This document shows, one piece after another, positions 26,179 through 39,300 of a DNA stretch of 64,000 bases. The notes under the pieces are model-generated. The model had not been told where the DNA came from. It was given only the letters and a program-made list of their open reading frames with translations, and did no database searches. Position numbers and translations under genes: made by a program. This DNA is from Volvox africanus (lineage: Eukaryota > Chlorophyta > Chlorophyceae > Chlamydomonadales > Volvocaceae): NCBI GenBank assembly GCA_030268105.1, contig BSDZ01000094.1, forward strand, positions 5,787,728 through 5,851,727, read 5' to 3'. Numbering within the stretch: position 1 is the stretch's first letter; every line of letters starts with the position of its first letter.

Positions 26179-26189
26179 TTGTTTTTTCC
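26179..26189 (+). terminator. Pol III T-run terminator of tRNA-Thr
   Basis: TTGTTTTTTCC directly follows the tRNA discriminator base. A run of at least four T on the coding strand is the standard RNA polymerase III stop signal. Confidence 0.8.
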
Positions 26190-27776
26190 GGAATGAACAG
26201 AAGTTTGTCAAATTTATATTCTTATCACGGTGGCAGCTCATGCGTCTCTGCGGTCTTGATTTTAATGCCTGCTTCTTTCCAGGGCTACATCATTTACGCA
26301 AGTGAGCATCTACGACGTGCCAAAATCACCGCGTGGGAATCGTGTTAATGCATCCCCGCAACATAGAAGATGCCCTCCCTTGATGCTAGCACGTACCGAA
26401 ATCTAAACAATCATCCCTTAAGTTTGCCCCGTGGGGCCCTGCAGCCATTTTTACCCACTTGATCGTCCTAAAGCTCATGCTCTGTCCTATCCTCATAAAA
26501 ATAGTTAACTGCAGATGGAAATTACACCCAGGTGCTTCATGTAGTACACCGTTACTTACCTAAGGTATTGGCGATCGAAATGCTTCATATTATAATATAA
26601 TATGCACGAAGGATGTAACGTGTCAATAGCTATGTCTACAGCAGAGCTTAATGTTTATGATAACGTTATATTGTTATCATAACACGAAACGATTTGAAGT
26701 TGAGCGACGAGCCCTGTCAATCGATTCCCTTGTCAAGATTGTTCTGCAGCTCAGTGGTCAGTGAATGTGGACAAATAAATTGCATCCGGGATTTGTCGCT
26801 GTTTATGAATAGACTCCTGGAGTCCAAGACCCTGTGAACTGCCTCCCTGAAAGGAGATAATGTTCATGGGCTTTCGAAGTTTATCAAATGTATCTTCCAA
26901 TGCCGTGTAATCGAGCCATCAAATTTCCAATTAGACATGTTCTGCGATCAAAGGTTTGGCGACCAAATTGTTAGACCCATTCGAAGGGTTAGATTGCGAC
27001 TACAATTAAAAAGGAACTAGAAATCCTCGCGGCAAGAGTTATTTGTGACTCGTTATTTTATATCCACGTGGAGGTGCCGATAACATTTCTGGGCGTTTTG
27101 AGATTTTAACATGTGCCTTGTTTCCTCTGGTGCTATTCGTTCTTCGCCGTCACCTCAGCTTCATGCATTCGGCACATACTATTTATACCAGGGTTTATGT
27201 TTAATTTTCATAGCCACAGAGCCCATGCTGTTGGGGCTATTCACGACGCGGTATTGTGCGAGATCTCACTGCGACTGCTATGCCTAAAAGGTCATGGATC
27301 TCATGCAGAAACGACAATATTACATGATGAAAACCTTTAATCAAGTTCGCACTTGTCAAGAGGATGCTTCTGCAACGATATCTACATCTGACGACCTATG
27401 AGATCCGGAAAAGACATTGTTGAATAAGGTTATCAGTGTAGACATGCTGGGTGTACTAAATGATGGGAAATTGGCACCAGTTATCAGCTTATAATGTTCG
27501 CTTGAGTACGACCGTTCCATATAAAACACACGCATCGCTGCACGATTCAGGGGCACAACGAATAAGTGTCACACAGGAAGGAACTTGCAGGCATCAAAAC
27601 TTAGTCGGCTTACTGATGTGAACCATCTTCACCTCGTTTGGGTGAGGCTTTCGCACGATTCCCCGTAACGCAATTGTAACAGCCCGTTAGCATGCCTGGC
27701 CTGCAAGCTCTAAGCCTATCATTCTATGCGAATCCTTCACATTTACGTGGTTAATTATTCATCGTGTTGACAATCC
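26190..27776. other. AT-rich intergenic DNA downstream of the PPR gene
   Basis: Lower in GC than the neighbouring genes, with no convincing coding frame. It should contain the 3' UTR of the minus-strand PPR gene (a TGTAA on the minus strand lies near 27319). It contains a perfect 10-bp hairpin at 26655-26682. Confidence 0.5.
26655..26682. repeat. Perfect 10-bp inverted repeat with 8-base loop
   Basis: TTATGATAAC at 26655-26664 and its exact complement GTTATCATAA at 26673-26682 flank the loop GTTATATT. The stem is AT-rich and intergenic. Function is unknown; it could be the relic of a small transposon or a chance palindrome. Confidence 0.7.
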
Positions 27777-30700
27777 TCAAGCCGTGAGCGTGCTGCCGTT
27801 CAACTGTTCGAAACGGAAGCATATCTCCTCCAATAGATGCTGTGCGGTTGCGTTTAAGGATAAGCCGCCGCGCCTGCAAACCTCCCGCGCAAGCAGCTGG
27901 GCTTCGTCAGGGTCCGCAGCGCTACGCGCAAGGCATCTGCACACGCACCGAGATACACACGGCGCTCAAGTGCAGCAACGATGCCAATCAAACCGACTTA
28001 GTTGTTTAGCTCCACAACGTGTTGCAAACAGCATGACGTAACAACGCTGACGTCACAGCACAAACTGCAGTACAGAAGCCGACCACAGTGCAATTTAATA
28101 CAGGCATGCCCCTAATATCTGACTCACCTAAGGAGCAAATTCAGTGTGCCGCCATCCGGGGTTACGCCGCGACTACACATCTCCTGCCACAAGCGTTCAG
28201 CCTTTCCCCGGTCGTTGCTCGTGGCGGCCTGGCAGTTCGCACGATCCGTTCAACATATCTAAAATGCAAACGTTATTGGCAATTTGTTGAGCGGCAACTA
28301 ATGGTATTCGAAGGTTACGAAGGCACCGCACATCGATGGCACTGCCCAAACTTGCAGGTCCCCTATATCTGCATTAGAGCAAGTATGCGTAGCACACGGC
28401 CAGCATAGCTAACCATGTCCATTATACTCACCAACGCTAGACATCGATTAAAGTCCTGCGTGGTTTCCAAGGCGTTTGACATCAACAGCTGTGCGCAGGA
28501 GGATCCGTTCTCCCCGCGTCCATTACATACTGCCGCAGGCGGCGATGCAGGTTGCACCTCACTACCACCCAGCCGTTGTCCGGCAAAGGTCACACGCTGA
28601 TGCAGCAACCCCTTGCCCAGGCCGGGCCGACCGCGGCCAGGTGCAATGGCAAAGAAGGAACCTTCAGCCGAAGATGCTCCTGACGGCTTTGGCGCCAGGG
28701 CAGCATGTGGCGCTGTGGTAGCGTCCGTGTCGTTTGCCCCACCGATACCACGCAGTGGCGTGTGCGGTGGTGTGGTATATTCCACGCTTTCATCTGCATC
28801 CCAACATGCGCCAAAGGTTTGATATGGTTAACTGGGTGCATCAGGCAGCGAGCAGCATGGCAGGAAAAACAAAGAGTAGCCGTGTTGTGCACACGCAGGG
28901 CGTGTTCTGGAAACCAAGCCGCGTAGCTCCTAGCACAAACAACCCGAATGCCACTGGAGATCAGGCTCTTGCGTCCACGTTAGGAAGCCTGCATGAATCC
29001 CCTCATAGATCGTCGGGTGCTCACCCACCCTCGTAATCCATAAGCCCATTCAGGAAGTCGTTGCCAGTGTGCGAATGCAAGCGATATTGCGATCCCACCA
29101 GCTGCTCCTCAGCCGAGTGCACACGCGCAGCCATGCCAAAATCGGTATCATTTGGGCTGAACATGCGTTGCATAGGCTCGGACCGCAAGCCAGGTGCGGC
29201 ACTGAACAGTAGGCCATTTCCGCTAACGTGCCGGGCCTGCAGCAGCTGCACCCCGCCCCGATGGTGGTGCGCATGTGCAGGCCTATCGCCAGAGCGCCCC
29301 GCCATCAAGCGGAGTCGGCCGCCGCTGCCGCCAGCAGCTAAGAGCTGATGGCTGACGTCGTGCATGTGCTCATCCACGCCCGCGGCTGCGTTGATATCCG
29401 AATCTTCAAGTTCGTCGACATCCGCGTGGCCTCGGGCGCTCATCTGGCCCAGTTGATCCGGCATAAGCAAGTCCGAGCGTCGGCGCAGGCGCCGGCAGGT
29501 GGCACCGCCGGGTGTGACGCCTGCACTACGGCTGCGCGTCCCCAGTAGAAGTGACGGGGTTGGGGACGTAAGCGGTCCACTGCTGCCACCCCCCCCCAAG
29601 CACATGCTCACCCGCAGGCGACGCAGCCTGGATGAGAGGCGCGGCAGTGGCGAGGGCTCCATGCTTGAGCTGCCGTGGCTTCCGAGGTGCAGCCTGCCGG
29701 TGCTGCCTCGGAGCCCATAATCACCATGGCTGAGTCCACTGCCACCACCCTCCTGGCATGTCGGCAATTGTGGAGGGCACGTTGCATGGACACTACTGAC
29801 CAAACCCATGTTTCGGCCTGGGACATGCATCATACCGTATGAGCAAATGCCCCGGAACGTACAGACAAGGCTAGGAAGGTTAGGTTGAAGGTCACAACTG
29901 CACGTGGTATCTGAAGGTATCAACTCAACTGCACGTGATATCAACTCAACTCAACGCCAGGATCATTCGGGACGAAGGTAACCCCTAAGGAAGACACTGT
30001 AGCCGGCTCAAGGAACAACCGCAGTTTTATTTACCCTGGGACGGACGCACTGATATAGAAGTCATTATGTGCTTTGCGAAATGAGGAAGTGCGTCATAGG
30101 GATGGCTGTCTGCTGGATACAGAATGGGGAAGCATTTTCGACACACCTGCAAATGATAAAAGCCACAGGCAACCAAATGGTCTCCGCTGGCAGTGCCGTA
30201 CAGCTCCTCATGCTCGGCGGCGGCCTGCAGCCGCCGCAGCAATACCGCGCTGTATTTGCCAGCGCTCGAGGGATCGTCGGGATCGGGCGCTTGCTGGCTT
30301 GTGCGCAGCCAAGACTCACCATCCTCTCCATCGCCGCTTCCAGGCGAGTCATCCTGGTCGCAACGAACGTCACCACCCAGATCGTGACCACTGCCGCCAT
30401 TGCCCGCATGCTCCACTGCCTCTGTGCCAGCAGCGACAGCAGCCGATGCATCGGGGGGTCCAATCTGAGTCTCGGGGCTGGTACACGCAGTATTGCTGGC
30501 AAAATAGCTGCCCAGCCAAGCCAATGTTCTGCAGGCGCCGTCGGGTTTGCTGGAATTGATGTCAGTGCCGTCACTGACAGGCCTGCTATCGAGGTTATGG
30601 CAGTCACCAGCCTGAGTTGCGGGCCAAAGGCTGGACGGCGGCTTACGATCAATAGCAGCTTGTAAAGCATCGGGCAAATACTCCCCCGGTGTGGCAAAGG

Positions 30701-33173
30701 TGGTCGTAAAGTCAGAGATTCCAAAGCACACAGCGCCGGCGGATCGCGCAAGGCTGACTATGTCGAACGGAACAAATGTAGGGTTTGATGGCTCGACTGG
30801 CAAAGGTTCAGACGCAGCCGCACTAAGGGCACTTGATGTACCTGCAGTAGCAGAGTCCGAGCTTACGGGACGCGATTGCGAGATGCCAAAGCGAAGCGAC
30901 TGTTGCTGCTGCTTTAGCTCCACCTGCTGCTGGTGAGGATGGAGACCAGTATGTTGCCGCAACTCTGGCCTAACCGTCGGCGTGTGAGGCTGCTGATGGG
31001 TTAGCCGCCGCAATTCCAACTCTTCCGCAGAGTCGGCCAGAGCCTTCCCGGGACCAGAACCTGTACCAGCAAACGGTGTTCCGTGACGCATGTGCCCAGA
31101 AATTAAGGGCTCTGAAGACTTGTCGGCATGCGGCTCAATTACAAGCTCCGAAATGGGGCCTCTGACATGACCAGTAGTAGGCGTCGGCACAGCATCCAGT
31201 CCAGCAGTAAAGCTCCCGTAGCTGGCACAGTGACCTATACCACGGTCTATCATATCGATCGCAGCTGCAGCGCTGCACATGTCCCCTGGGCACGACATGG
31301 CGCAACGGGCAAGCTCGTGCACGTTCATCAGCGGCCCGGCCGCGGCAGAAATATCACCAGCCACATGCTCCGTTGAGGCATCCAACGAGTCCTGGAAGCA
31401 GGATCTCACGGATGCCGGGACCCCAAATGCAGCAATGCCGAACTTGGCGACGGTAGCTAATGACACAAGGGGTGCACTAGTTGCGGCCGATGAAGCCAAT
31501 GATAGCGGCTTAGACTGGTCAGGGAGACAGTTTAGAAGGCCGTCGCGTGCGCTGTTGACGCAAGCCTGTGTATTGAATCCTGATCCTTGGTCACAGTTCG
31601 TGGCTCCACCGGTCTTGAATGTCGCGCCATGGCGCTGTGCAGATCCTTCCGACATGCCCCGCGGGTGTGGCCAGGTACCCGGCTGTACGGCCTGGCCCTG
31701 TCCCAGTACGCAGCTCTCAGCCGACGGCCCGTGCAACGCCTCGGCAGAGTCGTTGAGACCTCCAGCGGCTGCAATACTTGCACCGCTCAGGCTTCGGCGA
31801 TGTGAACGACCCTTGGGGGCAGGACTGTCGCAGGGAAGTTGCTATAGTACAGCAGTGGCACAGGGACAGCAAAGGGGTTGGCAATACAATTCAATTATGT
31901 TTGTTGGACATGAAGCAGCGATGGTGGCAGGAAGGGTTCCATTGAGGCCATGGGGGAGAGCGTGGACGTACCTTGTCATGACGAGATGAGTTTGCGAGCG
32001 CCGCTGCAGCGAGCAGAGATTGGTCCGCGGCGGTGCCCAAAACCGGGCCGTGTGCGGAGAAGCTTGGATTTAGGGTGATGCCCGTGGCTCCCTGGTGCTG
32101 CAGCGAATGGGCGCCGGAAGAGTCCTTGTTGTTCGGGGAGGGGCGCCGACCAAGCCTGTCATTAACAATCACATGAGGATAAGAGTGGCACACCATGTTG
32201 TAGCGGGCTTGGCACAGCAAGGTTGGCATCGTGGAATTGCCAGGAAATGCACAGAATGTACGGCGGTGCACATATCAAACATTTAACAATGACTTTCTTG
32301 GATTCCCTATAAAAAGACCATCATATGCTGAGAGCATGTGCGACAGGTATGCAAGAAGGCAAACCCTCACCAGCACTTGGAGTGTTCACCAAACGCAACC
32401 GATGGGAACAGGATGGGCCCGGTGTTCTCCTGGCCGCCGCCTGTGTGATTTGTAAAAGATCTGGTGCTATGCGGTAAGGGGCTGCCTTTCTCGTTAAGCA
32501 TGCATGAACGGAGACGATTGTGATAGCTTGCAGACAGCGCCCGCGATCCGCGCAACTTCCGACGTTGGCCTGCAACGCATGGGTTGTGGCTGCAAATAAC
32601 AGCAGTCCCGAAGGTTGATTGCATGGGTTATTGCTTACCGTCGGGCACCGAACCCGCCCGGGAAAGCATGGCGCCGTCCGGGTCTCCCTGGTTTGGAACG
32701 GAGCTTTCAACGTTCAACTCGCCAAGGCAAGCAAGCACTTCCGCCTCCTGCTCTGTCATCTCTGCAGCGCCATATATTGTGTACAACATGTTAACCGATT
32801 GCTGCCAATGCCATTTTCCACACGCAAGGTATCGCAAAGCGCACCGTGGTACGCCTGGTAGGCGAAGCCGTGGCGGAAACCAGGACTATTGTCATGCAAG
32901 TGTATCTTTCCAAACACGTTTAAGGTGTTATAAAGAAAAGGAACATGGTCCGTAGTACTTAATGGAGTGCAAACTGTTGCTGCCGTAACAAAAGTCGTCG
33001 CCCTTCGCACCATGATCATCCGGTTCCGCCTCCTCCTCTTCCACTTCCTCAGACAGTGGCTCTGGTGAGCCAAGGTGAGCCTTGCTTTTCTTCCGGTCGC
33101 GTTCCATGGTCCACGGACTGTGCTTGCGACAGACCATGGGTCGTCCAGCAGCAGCTGGCGACTCGTAAACCAT
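27777..33173 (-). CDS. Pentatricopeptide-repeat (PPR) protein with very long low-complexity N-terminal part
   Basis: Eight minus-strand exons join in phase: 33173-33011, 32761-32639, 32207-31972, 31841-30035, 29817-29029, 28793-28432, 28228-28128 and 27936-27777. They sum to 3741 nt, 1246 residues plus TGA. The start is the first ATG of the open frame; a second ATG lies 23 codons in. Residues 1154-1188 and 1189-1223 are two adjacent 35-residue units: one begins FNRCLALAATSNDRGKAERL and has MCSRGVTPDGGT at its end, the next has PDEAQLLAREVCRRGG. This is the PPR helix-turn-helix pattern, and the exact tandem spacing appears only after splicing. The rest is Gly/Ser/Ala/Pro-rich with acidic and Gln-rich patches and no domain I recognise. 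PPR proteins bind single-stranded RNA, mostly in plastids or mitochondria. No clear transit peptide is visible, so location is open. More degenerate repeats may exist. Confidence 0.75.
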
Positions 33174-36100
33174 GGTGTAATCCTATCGTCTCCTAAAATA
33201 TGTGAAACGGCTCTAAAATCCTCTGCCCTGAAAAAGGGGGTAGCAGTGCTGCCTCCTCTCGGGAGAACGACTTGCTCCGTGATGCTTATTGCCGCATTTG
33301 ATCAATGGGGTATACTTGTGCAGTAAGTAAAATCCTTGCAAGGCTAGCCCTATGGAGCTGTCCCCGTTTGCCTGAATCAATGCTTGTTGCACAGGGGTTC
33401 AGCCGAGTATAAATAAATATATTGCAATTGGCTCTGTATGCTAGAAATGATGTATGGGTAACTAACAAATGGCTAGCAATAGCTAACAAAGGGCAGGCGT
33501 AACACAAACGCGAAGCGATCCAGAACTGCCGTACGTTTTGGTTTACAGTTCGTTGGCATAGTGAACCCATTGAACTTTGACAAAATATTAAATGCGATAA
33601 GGCTTTGACATGTTGTAGCATGCTGTACCCAATAATTCCCCCTGCAGGCTCGGCATTTTGCAGTAGTAGGACGTGAACTCCTCTTCGCAGTCCCGTGGGG
33701 GTTGCATCTTCTGCGTCAAACCTCGGATAAGTATTTGTATATATCAAATGGAATGCTGGTTACACGTTTTCACACGGCATGGATGTCAATATATGACACC
33801 ACTTCAAGTACGCCTGAACGGCGGCAAGGACGGCACATAGAACATATCATTATATGCCCAGCCATTCCCTCAACTCACAGCAAATACTTGCTGCCCGACT
33901 TCTGAATCGGACAGTATCATACGAGATGTCTGTTGTAAGATTTTTTTGCCACGGCGTATTACCCTCGCTTAGCTTTGCATGTGTAATACCCATTCAATGT
34001 AAAGTCTTGCAATCTTACTAAGGCACATCGGGCGCGCTGTTGCTGGCAACTGCCCCCAGGTCCGGTGCCAGCATTGAATGCGGACGCATGAATTGTGTAG
34101 GGACAATACGCCCACTATTAATAAACCGTGTCGTAAGCACACCCTTCTGCCTTCTCCGCAGCTTGCTGCAGAGATCATCTCTGTAGGATGTGAGCCTAAT
34201 CTGCAGCAATTTGTAAATGCATTAGGTGCAGTATGATGAATCATTCGGCAAGTGGCGAAATTGCCGTTGCACTGGTGAAGTAATGTTCCATATAATGTCG
34301 GACAAAGTAGCTTTCCAGCATAGTTGCCATAGGAACAAATTGAGCGAGGCAATTACACCCTTGGATGTGGTGCCCGAAGTGATTCTACAAAATGCCTCCA
34401 GCATTCGCAGGGCCTGCAGAACAGAAAACAATAACACACCCACCGGCTCGAGCAAATACCACTATGTCTCCGCATATGAACCTATCTATTTGCTTAACGG
34501 TAAGGCCCCGGCATGCACCGGGGGTCTGACGGGGGAAATATCATGGCCCCAGTCGTTAAGCGACCTTTCAAGCACTTCGTTGTTTGCGTACGAAACCCGT
34601 TCATGCGAATACTGTTTAGGAGCCAAGTAGACATACTTCCCGTCTTGACACATAACTGTTCAGTTTAGAAAGTTAAACCTGACAAACTACTCTTCACGGT
34701 CACAAACGTCAGCCCCGCAGTCCTCATGTAAGTCACATTATTGGGAATGTAGAGAGGAGTCTTGCATACTAACCTTGATAGCCCTGCTTACCGGCCCTGC
34801 TTACCACTTACCAGCAAACAATCACGCGTCCACATTAAGCTTACGTGTCGAGTCGCAATCCACACCACTGTACCAGGCCGGGAGTCGGCCTGAACCTATC
34901 CTAGCCACTCTCCTTACGAGGCACCGAGCCACTAGCAAAGAGCACCACTAGCCTGTTCGTCAGCACCATATGCCACGCTTGTGTCATGGAAAGAGGAACA
35001 AGATACTGTAAAATCAGTCCAGCTCATGGTACCACACATGGTACATATTCGCCGCCCATATTTGACGCCCATACTGATCCGCTGCTCGTATATTCTTTTG
35101 ATTGCTTAGACAGACCTCGACCAGCCCCCAGGTTGAGAATCACCCCTGTCATAACGCGATGCGGATGTTGATCGAAAGGCGGTTGTAGCAGGGACCAAAA
35201 CACGTGTCTATGCAAACTCAGCTGCGGCGGTGGTCGAAGGTCTTTGGCGTAGGGAACTTTAGGAAGTCGCTCTTGGCATCCTCAGCGTACCTGCACAGGT
35301 CGTGGATCGGGCAGCTTATCATTCCGTTGGGCATATTTAGCTTTCGTCAGGTGGATACGGATGCTGGTTGTATGGATGCTAGTTGGGAGGCAGCAGCGCG
35401 CGATGCCGCATTTCACCGCCATCACGAAAAGTCGCACACTTACATGTAAACCTTTGCCATGCTCCGTTGTTCTGGGCGCAGATCCACAAGCGACATGTCC
35501 GTTTGCGGGCTGTCCTTAGGGAGAAGCGATGCCGTTGCCAGGTGGTTTTGCTGCAAAGCGACAGCATAAGCATTTCAGCTTGAACCAGACGCTACAGCCT
35601 AATTGGATTCATTAAAGGCTTGGCAAGCTAAGGCCATGAACCTCGCCTACGCATGCGGAATGCGTGCGCTTACTGTATGGAGAGCAGACTGCGCTTTGCG
35701 TTGGGCTATTGCCCCATTTGATCCCGGAACATGCCCCATGTAGCCTGTGCAGGCAGCGGAGTCGGGAGTTTAGAGGCCGAACTCCATGCCCGTTCAGTTG
35801 CGAGCAACTCCTACCTGGTAAATGACCATGTTTAAGAGGAAGTGTTTCGTACTTCTGAGATGGAAGATTGTTCATTTCAAACTGAGCACAATGGTTGCCA
35901 GTGAACCGCTCCTTTACGAACGCAGGTTGGCTGTATTGGGTGAGGGTCCCAGTATCCTTTCCCAATGTTGCCGACATTTTGATCGCTGCTGCGTTAGAGG
36001 AGCAATAAAAGTAAAGTGAAACTGAGTTTCAAGGAGGATGTAAACGTTGAACCTCAGAGCATCTTAACAATTCTGCAAAACCTTTAATAAACTTGATAGT

Positions 36101-36357
36101 GTTTTAATGAGTTATCCCCGAATTATACCATCTATGCGCTCTAAGCGTCCGCGGTCTCGTACTGTACCGTAACTGCGCTTCTCGAACAGCAGCCTCAGCA
36201 GTTGGCCATCAGCAGTCCATTAACGTCGTAAGGTTAAGTGGTGAGCCTTAGTTACATTTTGAAACCTTTTATTATCCTTGAGGCCTCTGTCTATGTATAC
36301 ACACTCAGTTCGCGCGTAATCGGCCTCGTTCTGTCTCGGTCGTAGGGAAGACATACT
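33174..36357. other. Intergenic between divergent PPR and DNAAF4 genes
   Basis: This 3.2-kb spacer separates two divergently transcribed genes and must contain both promoters. I found no exon chain with recognisable protein sequence on either strand. Open frames such as 33286-33747 (-) and 34226-34630 (+) have random-looking composition. Confidence 0.5.
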
Positions 36358-39300
36358 ATGCCACTAACACCCCGGTACACATGGTCGGAAACGGAGGCAT
36401 CGTTAGAAGTAACAGTGGACGTTCCGGGAGTGTCACGCGCCAAGGCCGATGTCTTCGCGACGGACGCCTTCCTCAAAGTCAACTACCCACCTTACCTTTT
36501 CGCCCTAGACCTGCACAAGGAAGTTGATGATAGCCGCAGCTCTGCCACAATCATCCCAGGGAAAGTCGTGTTTCAGCTCTTCAAGGTTGGTTTCCAGTCC
36601 TTCCCCGTACCCAACTCGTATTCGGAACCTTTCTGTGGCATGCCCAGTAACCTTCGCACCATGCGATCACCCGGCCGCCGATTATCCGCGACTTTCAACA
36701 TCAGCGCGATCCCAGTCTCTGGGGCTGCCTAGCTGCATCGGGTGACAAGGCGGAGCTCACTCGCCGGCGCAATGCCTCCATAGACAGGGCATATCTGGTT
36801 TTGGAGGAGGCGCGCAAGGCCCGGTTAGCGCGCAAACAGCAGGAGGACAAGTGGGTAGTGGGGGGCGGGGCAGCAGGTAGGGCAGCGAAACAACGAAAAG
36901 GCAAGGAAGATGGACGTTCAAAACTTTTGGGAAGCCGATAGGTCAGGTAAATTATCATCGTTGGGACTTTGTTGGCCTCAACCTAAGAACCTGAAGGAAT
37001 GAGACGCAAATTTGATGCGGGGATATGTTGCCTGTAAGATGCGGCCGTAGGCACACATCTGTCGGGGCCTGGGCCGGGTGCGCCCTTGCCGCCCAGGTAT
37101 TTTGGTGGGCTGACAAACTGGGTTTAGGAAGCAGCCAACCTGCCCTGTCCCCGGGCGGGTGTGCGGCCCCAGAAATGCCACCCAGCGATCTATGGACGTG
37201 GACCGACGAAAGCGCCAAGAGATGGAGCGCCGCAAGTCAGAAGAGCTAGCTGAAGAGCGGGGCAGGCTGGAGGAGTGGCAGCGGGGCCTGCAGGGTAAGG
37301 GTCTGGCGGGAAGAGTGCATGGGGAGTTGGTTAGAGGAGGTTTAGAGTTACCCAACCAAAGAGATTAAGCAACTGCTTCATAACGGGACCAGATGCCCGT
37401 CAGGCCCTGGTGGGTCTTATCTCTGGCCTCTTCCCTATCCTCGTCACGGTCTCTCTCAACCTCTCTGACCGCTTCCCCGTACAAAGCCTCCTGATCTGCT
37501 CGTTACTAGATACTTCGCGCTGGTGTTCATTGGGCACGCCACTATGTTTATCTTCCCTCTGATAACGCGGAACGATGTGGTCAGGTGACGGCGTGGATGC
37601 CGAGTCCGACTACGAGGACGAGGGCGGTGGTGGTGAGGGCGAGGCCGAGGGGAAGCAAGTCTGCAGTGCGAGTCATGGGTCGGACCCCGAGGCGCCGGCA
37701 GCACCTGATCATCCGGATTACTACGGGCGGGGTTGGAGGTAAGGAGAATGGCCACCATCAGGCGGAGCTCAGGAACAGCCTATAAGGCCCTCAGGTGCAT
37801 GAAGGTCGCAATAACGGAATAACAATAGTAGTATTGGCAGCAGAACTGCAGCTCTAAGACCGATATTGTTATTATACTGTTGGAAACATCCATCGATGAT
37901 GGGGAGCGTCGCTCTCCTAGCTCATACAGTTGTCGTAGCTCCACGGTAATGGCACCGGTAACGCGGTGAGGAAGCACCCTGGGGTACCGAAGCTGCAGTT
38001 TGCCGATCCCCAATCCGGCCTTTAGAACTGAAACGCACAGAGGAGATCCTTAACGTGGTGCTTCACAGCCGTCAGCCCGCGTTTCTGTTAGATATGTTGC
38101 ACAGTTAGATATTGCACGCACGTCGAGTCGTCCAGTAAGGTGCTTGTTGTAAGAGTGCACTGCATCGCACCGTGGTCTTGGGCCTGTCCTGATCAGGCCT
38201 CCCCAGGCGAGCGACGCCTCTGCGCCGGAAACCAGACAGGGCGAGGCTGGGGCCTCTGCATGCAGGCGGAAGCCCAAGGGGGCCAGTGAGGATGAGGGCG
38301 ACGATGGTGGAAAACGTGCAAAGGGCTCGGACGGTCGGGGCAGCAGCGACAGCGAGGGGGAGGGCCCGGCCGCTGTGGTGTCAGACGGGCGTGCCGCAGT
38401 GGTGGCTGCGCCGCATCGCCCTGCTACGGGTGTCACGTTCAAGCCGTTGCCGCCGCCACGAGCCAGGCTTCAGCCTGTGCAGGTACGCAAGGAAAAGGGA
38501 AACTTCTCAGATCTGAGGTTCAAAGGACGAATTCGGAATAGAGCTGCTGCTTTGCCGTGCAGCAGAATGTTGAGGAGCTTAACGGGGGGCTTAGGGGACA
38601 GCTTGGCGAAACAAGCACTGCCCGCCCCGCACACCGTACCGTGTTCCTGGTCTCATGTTCGGCCGATCTCACGGACCCCAGTGCGGCAGCCCTACCGCGC
38701 GTGCGCAGGTAGCAGGGGAATCCATCTCTCCGTCGTGTGCGAAGAGCGTGAGTAGCATCCCGAACATTCGAGTTTACGACACAAGTACGACTCGGTCCTC
38801 GCTGCACGCCTGGGTCCTGGCTAGTTCCCCTCTTTCCCATCAGTTGGTGCTTTGGAGCTTTACCTCTCAAGGGAATCCTCGTATGTTGGAGTGTGAGCAA
38901 CAGTCATATACGAAAGGATGTCACATCGAGTGATACGGCCCACGAGGGGCCGGGCGCTTTGCTGACTTCAACACTATCGGATATTTTTACGATTGTCATT
39001 TAATCATATTTGTTTTAATTTTCTATCTAATAATTTATTTAAACGTGTTTGTTTATTTTCAGGATACCATGGAACTTAAACCCAATTATTTCCCCACCGC
39101 ATCGACCCATGGGCCAGGTCAGTTTCACCAAACTGGAAACGGGCCACCTGCCCGCGCGCGAGCAACGTGAGGAGGATATTCGCGCTTTCCGCAAACAAGT
39201 GCGTATCCGCCACCTCCTATGAACAAGACGTGCACGGTATCAACGAAGCATGATATGATTCGCCCTGTTGAAGAACGCTTCTGGTGTAATGAAAAAGGCC

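Noticed and set aside
30069..31989. Long plus-strand open frames (30069-30665, 31279-31989)
   Set aside because: They are antisense shadows of the large GC-rich exon 30035-31841 of the PPR gene and show no domain.
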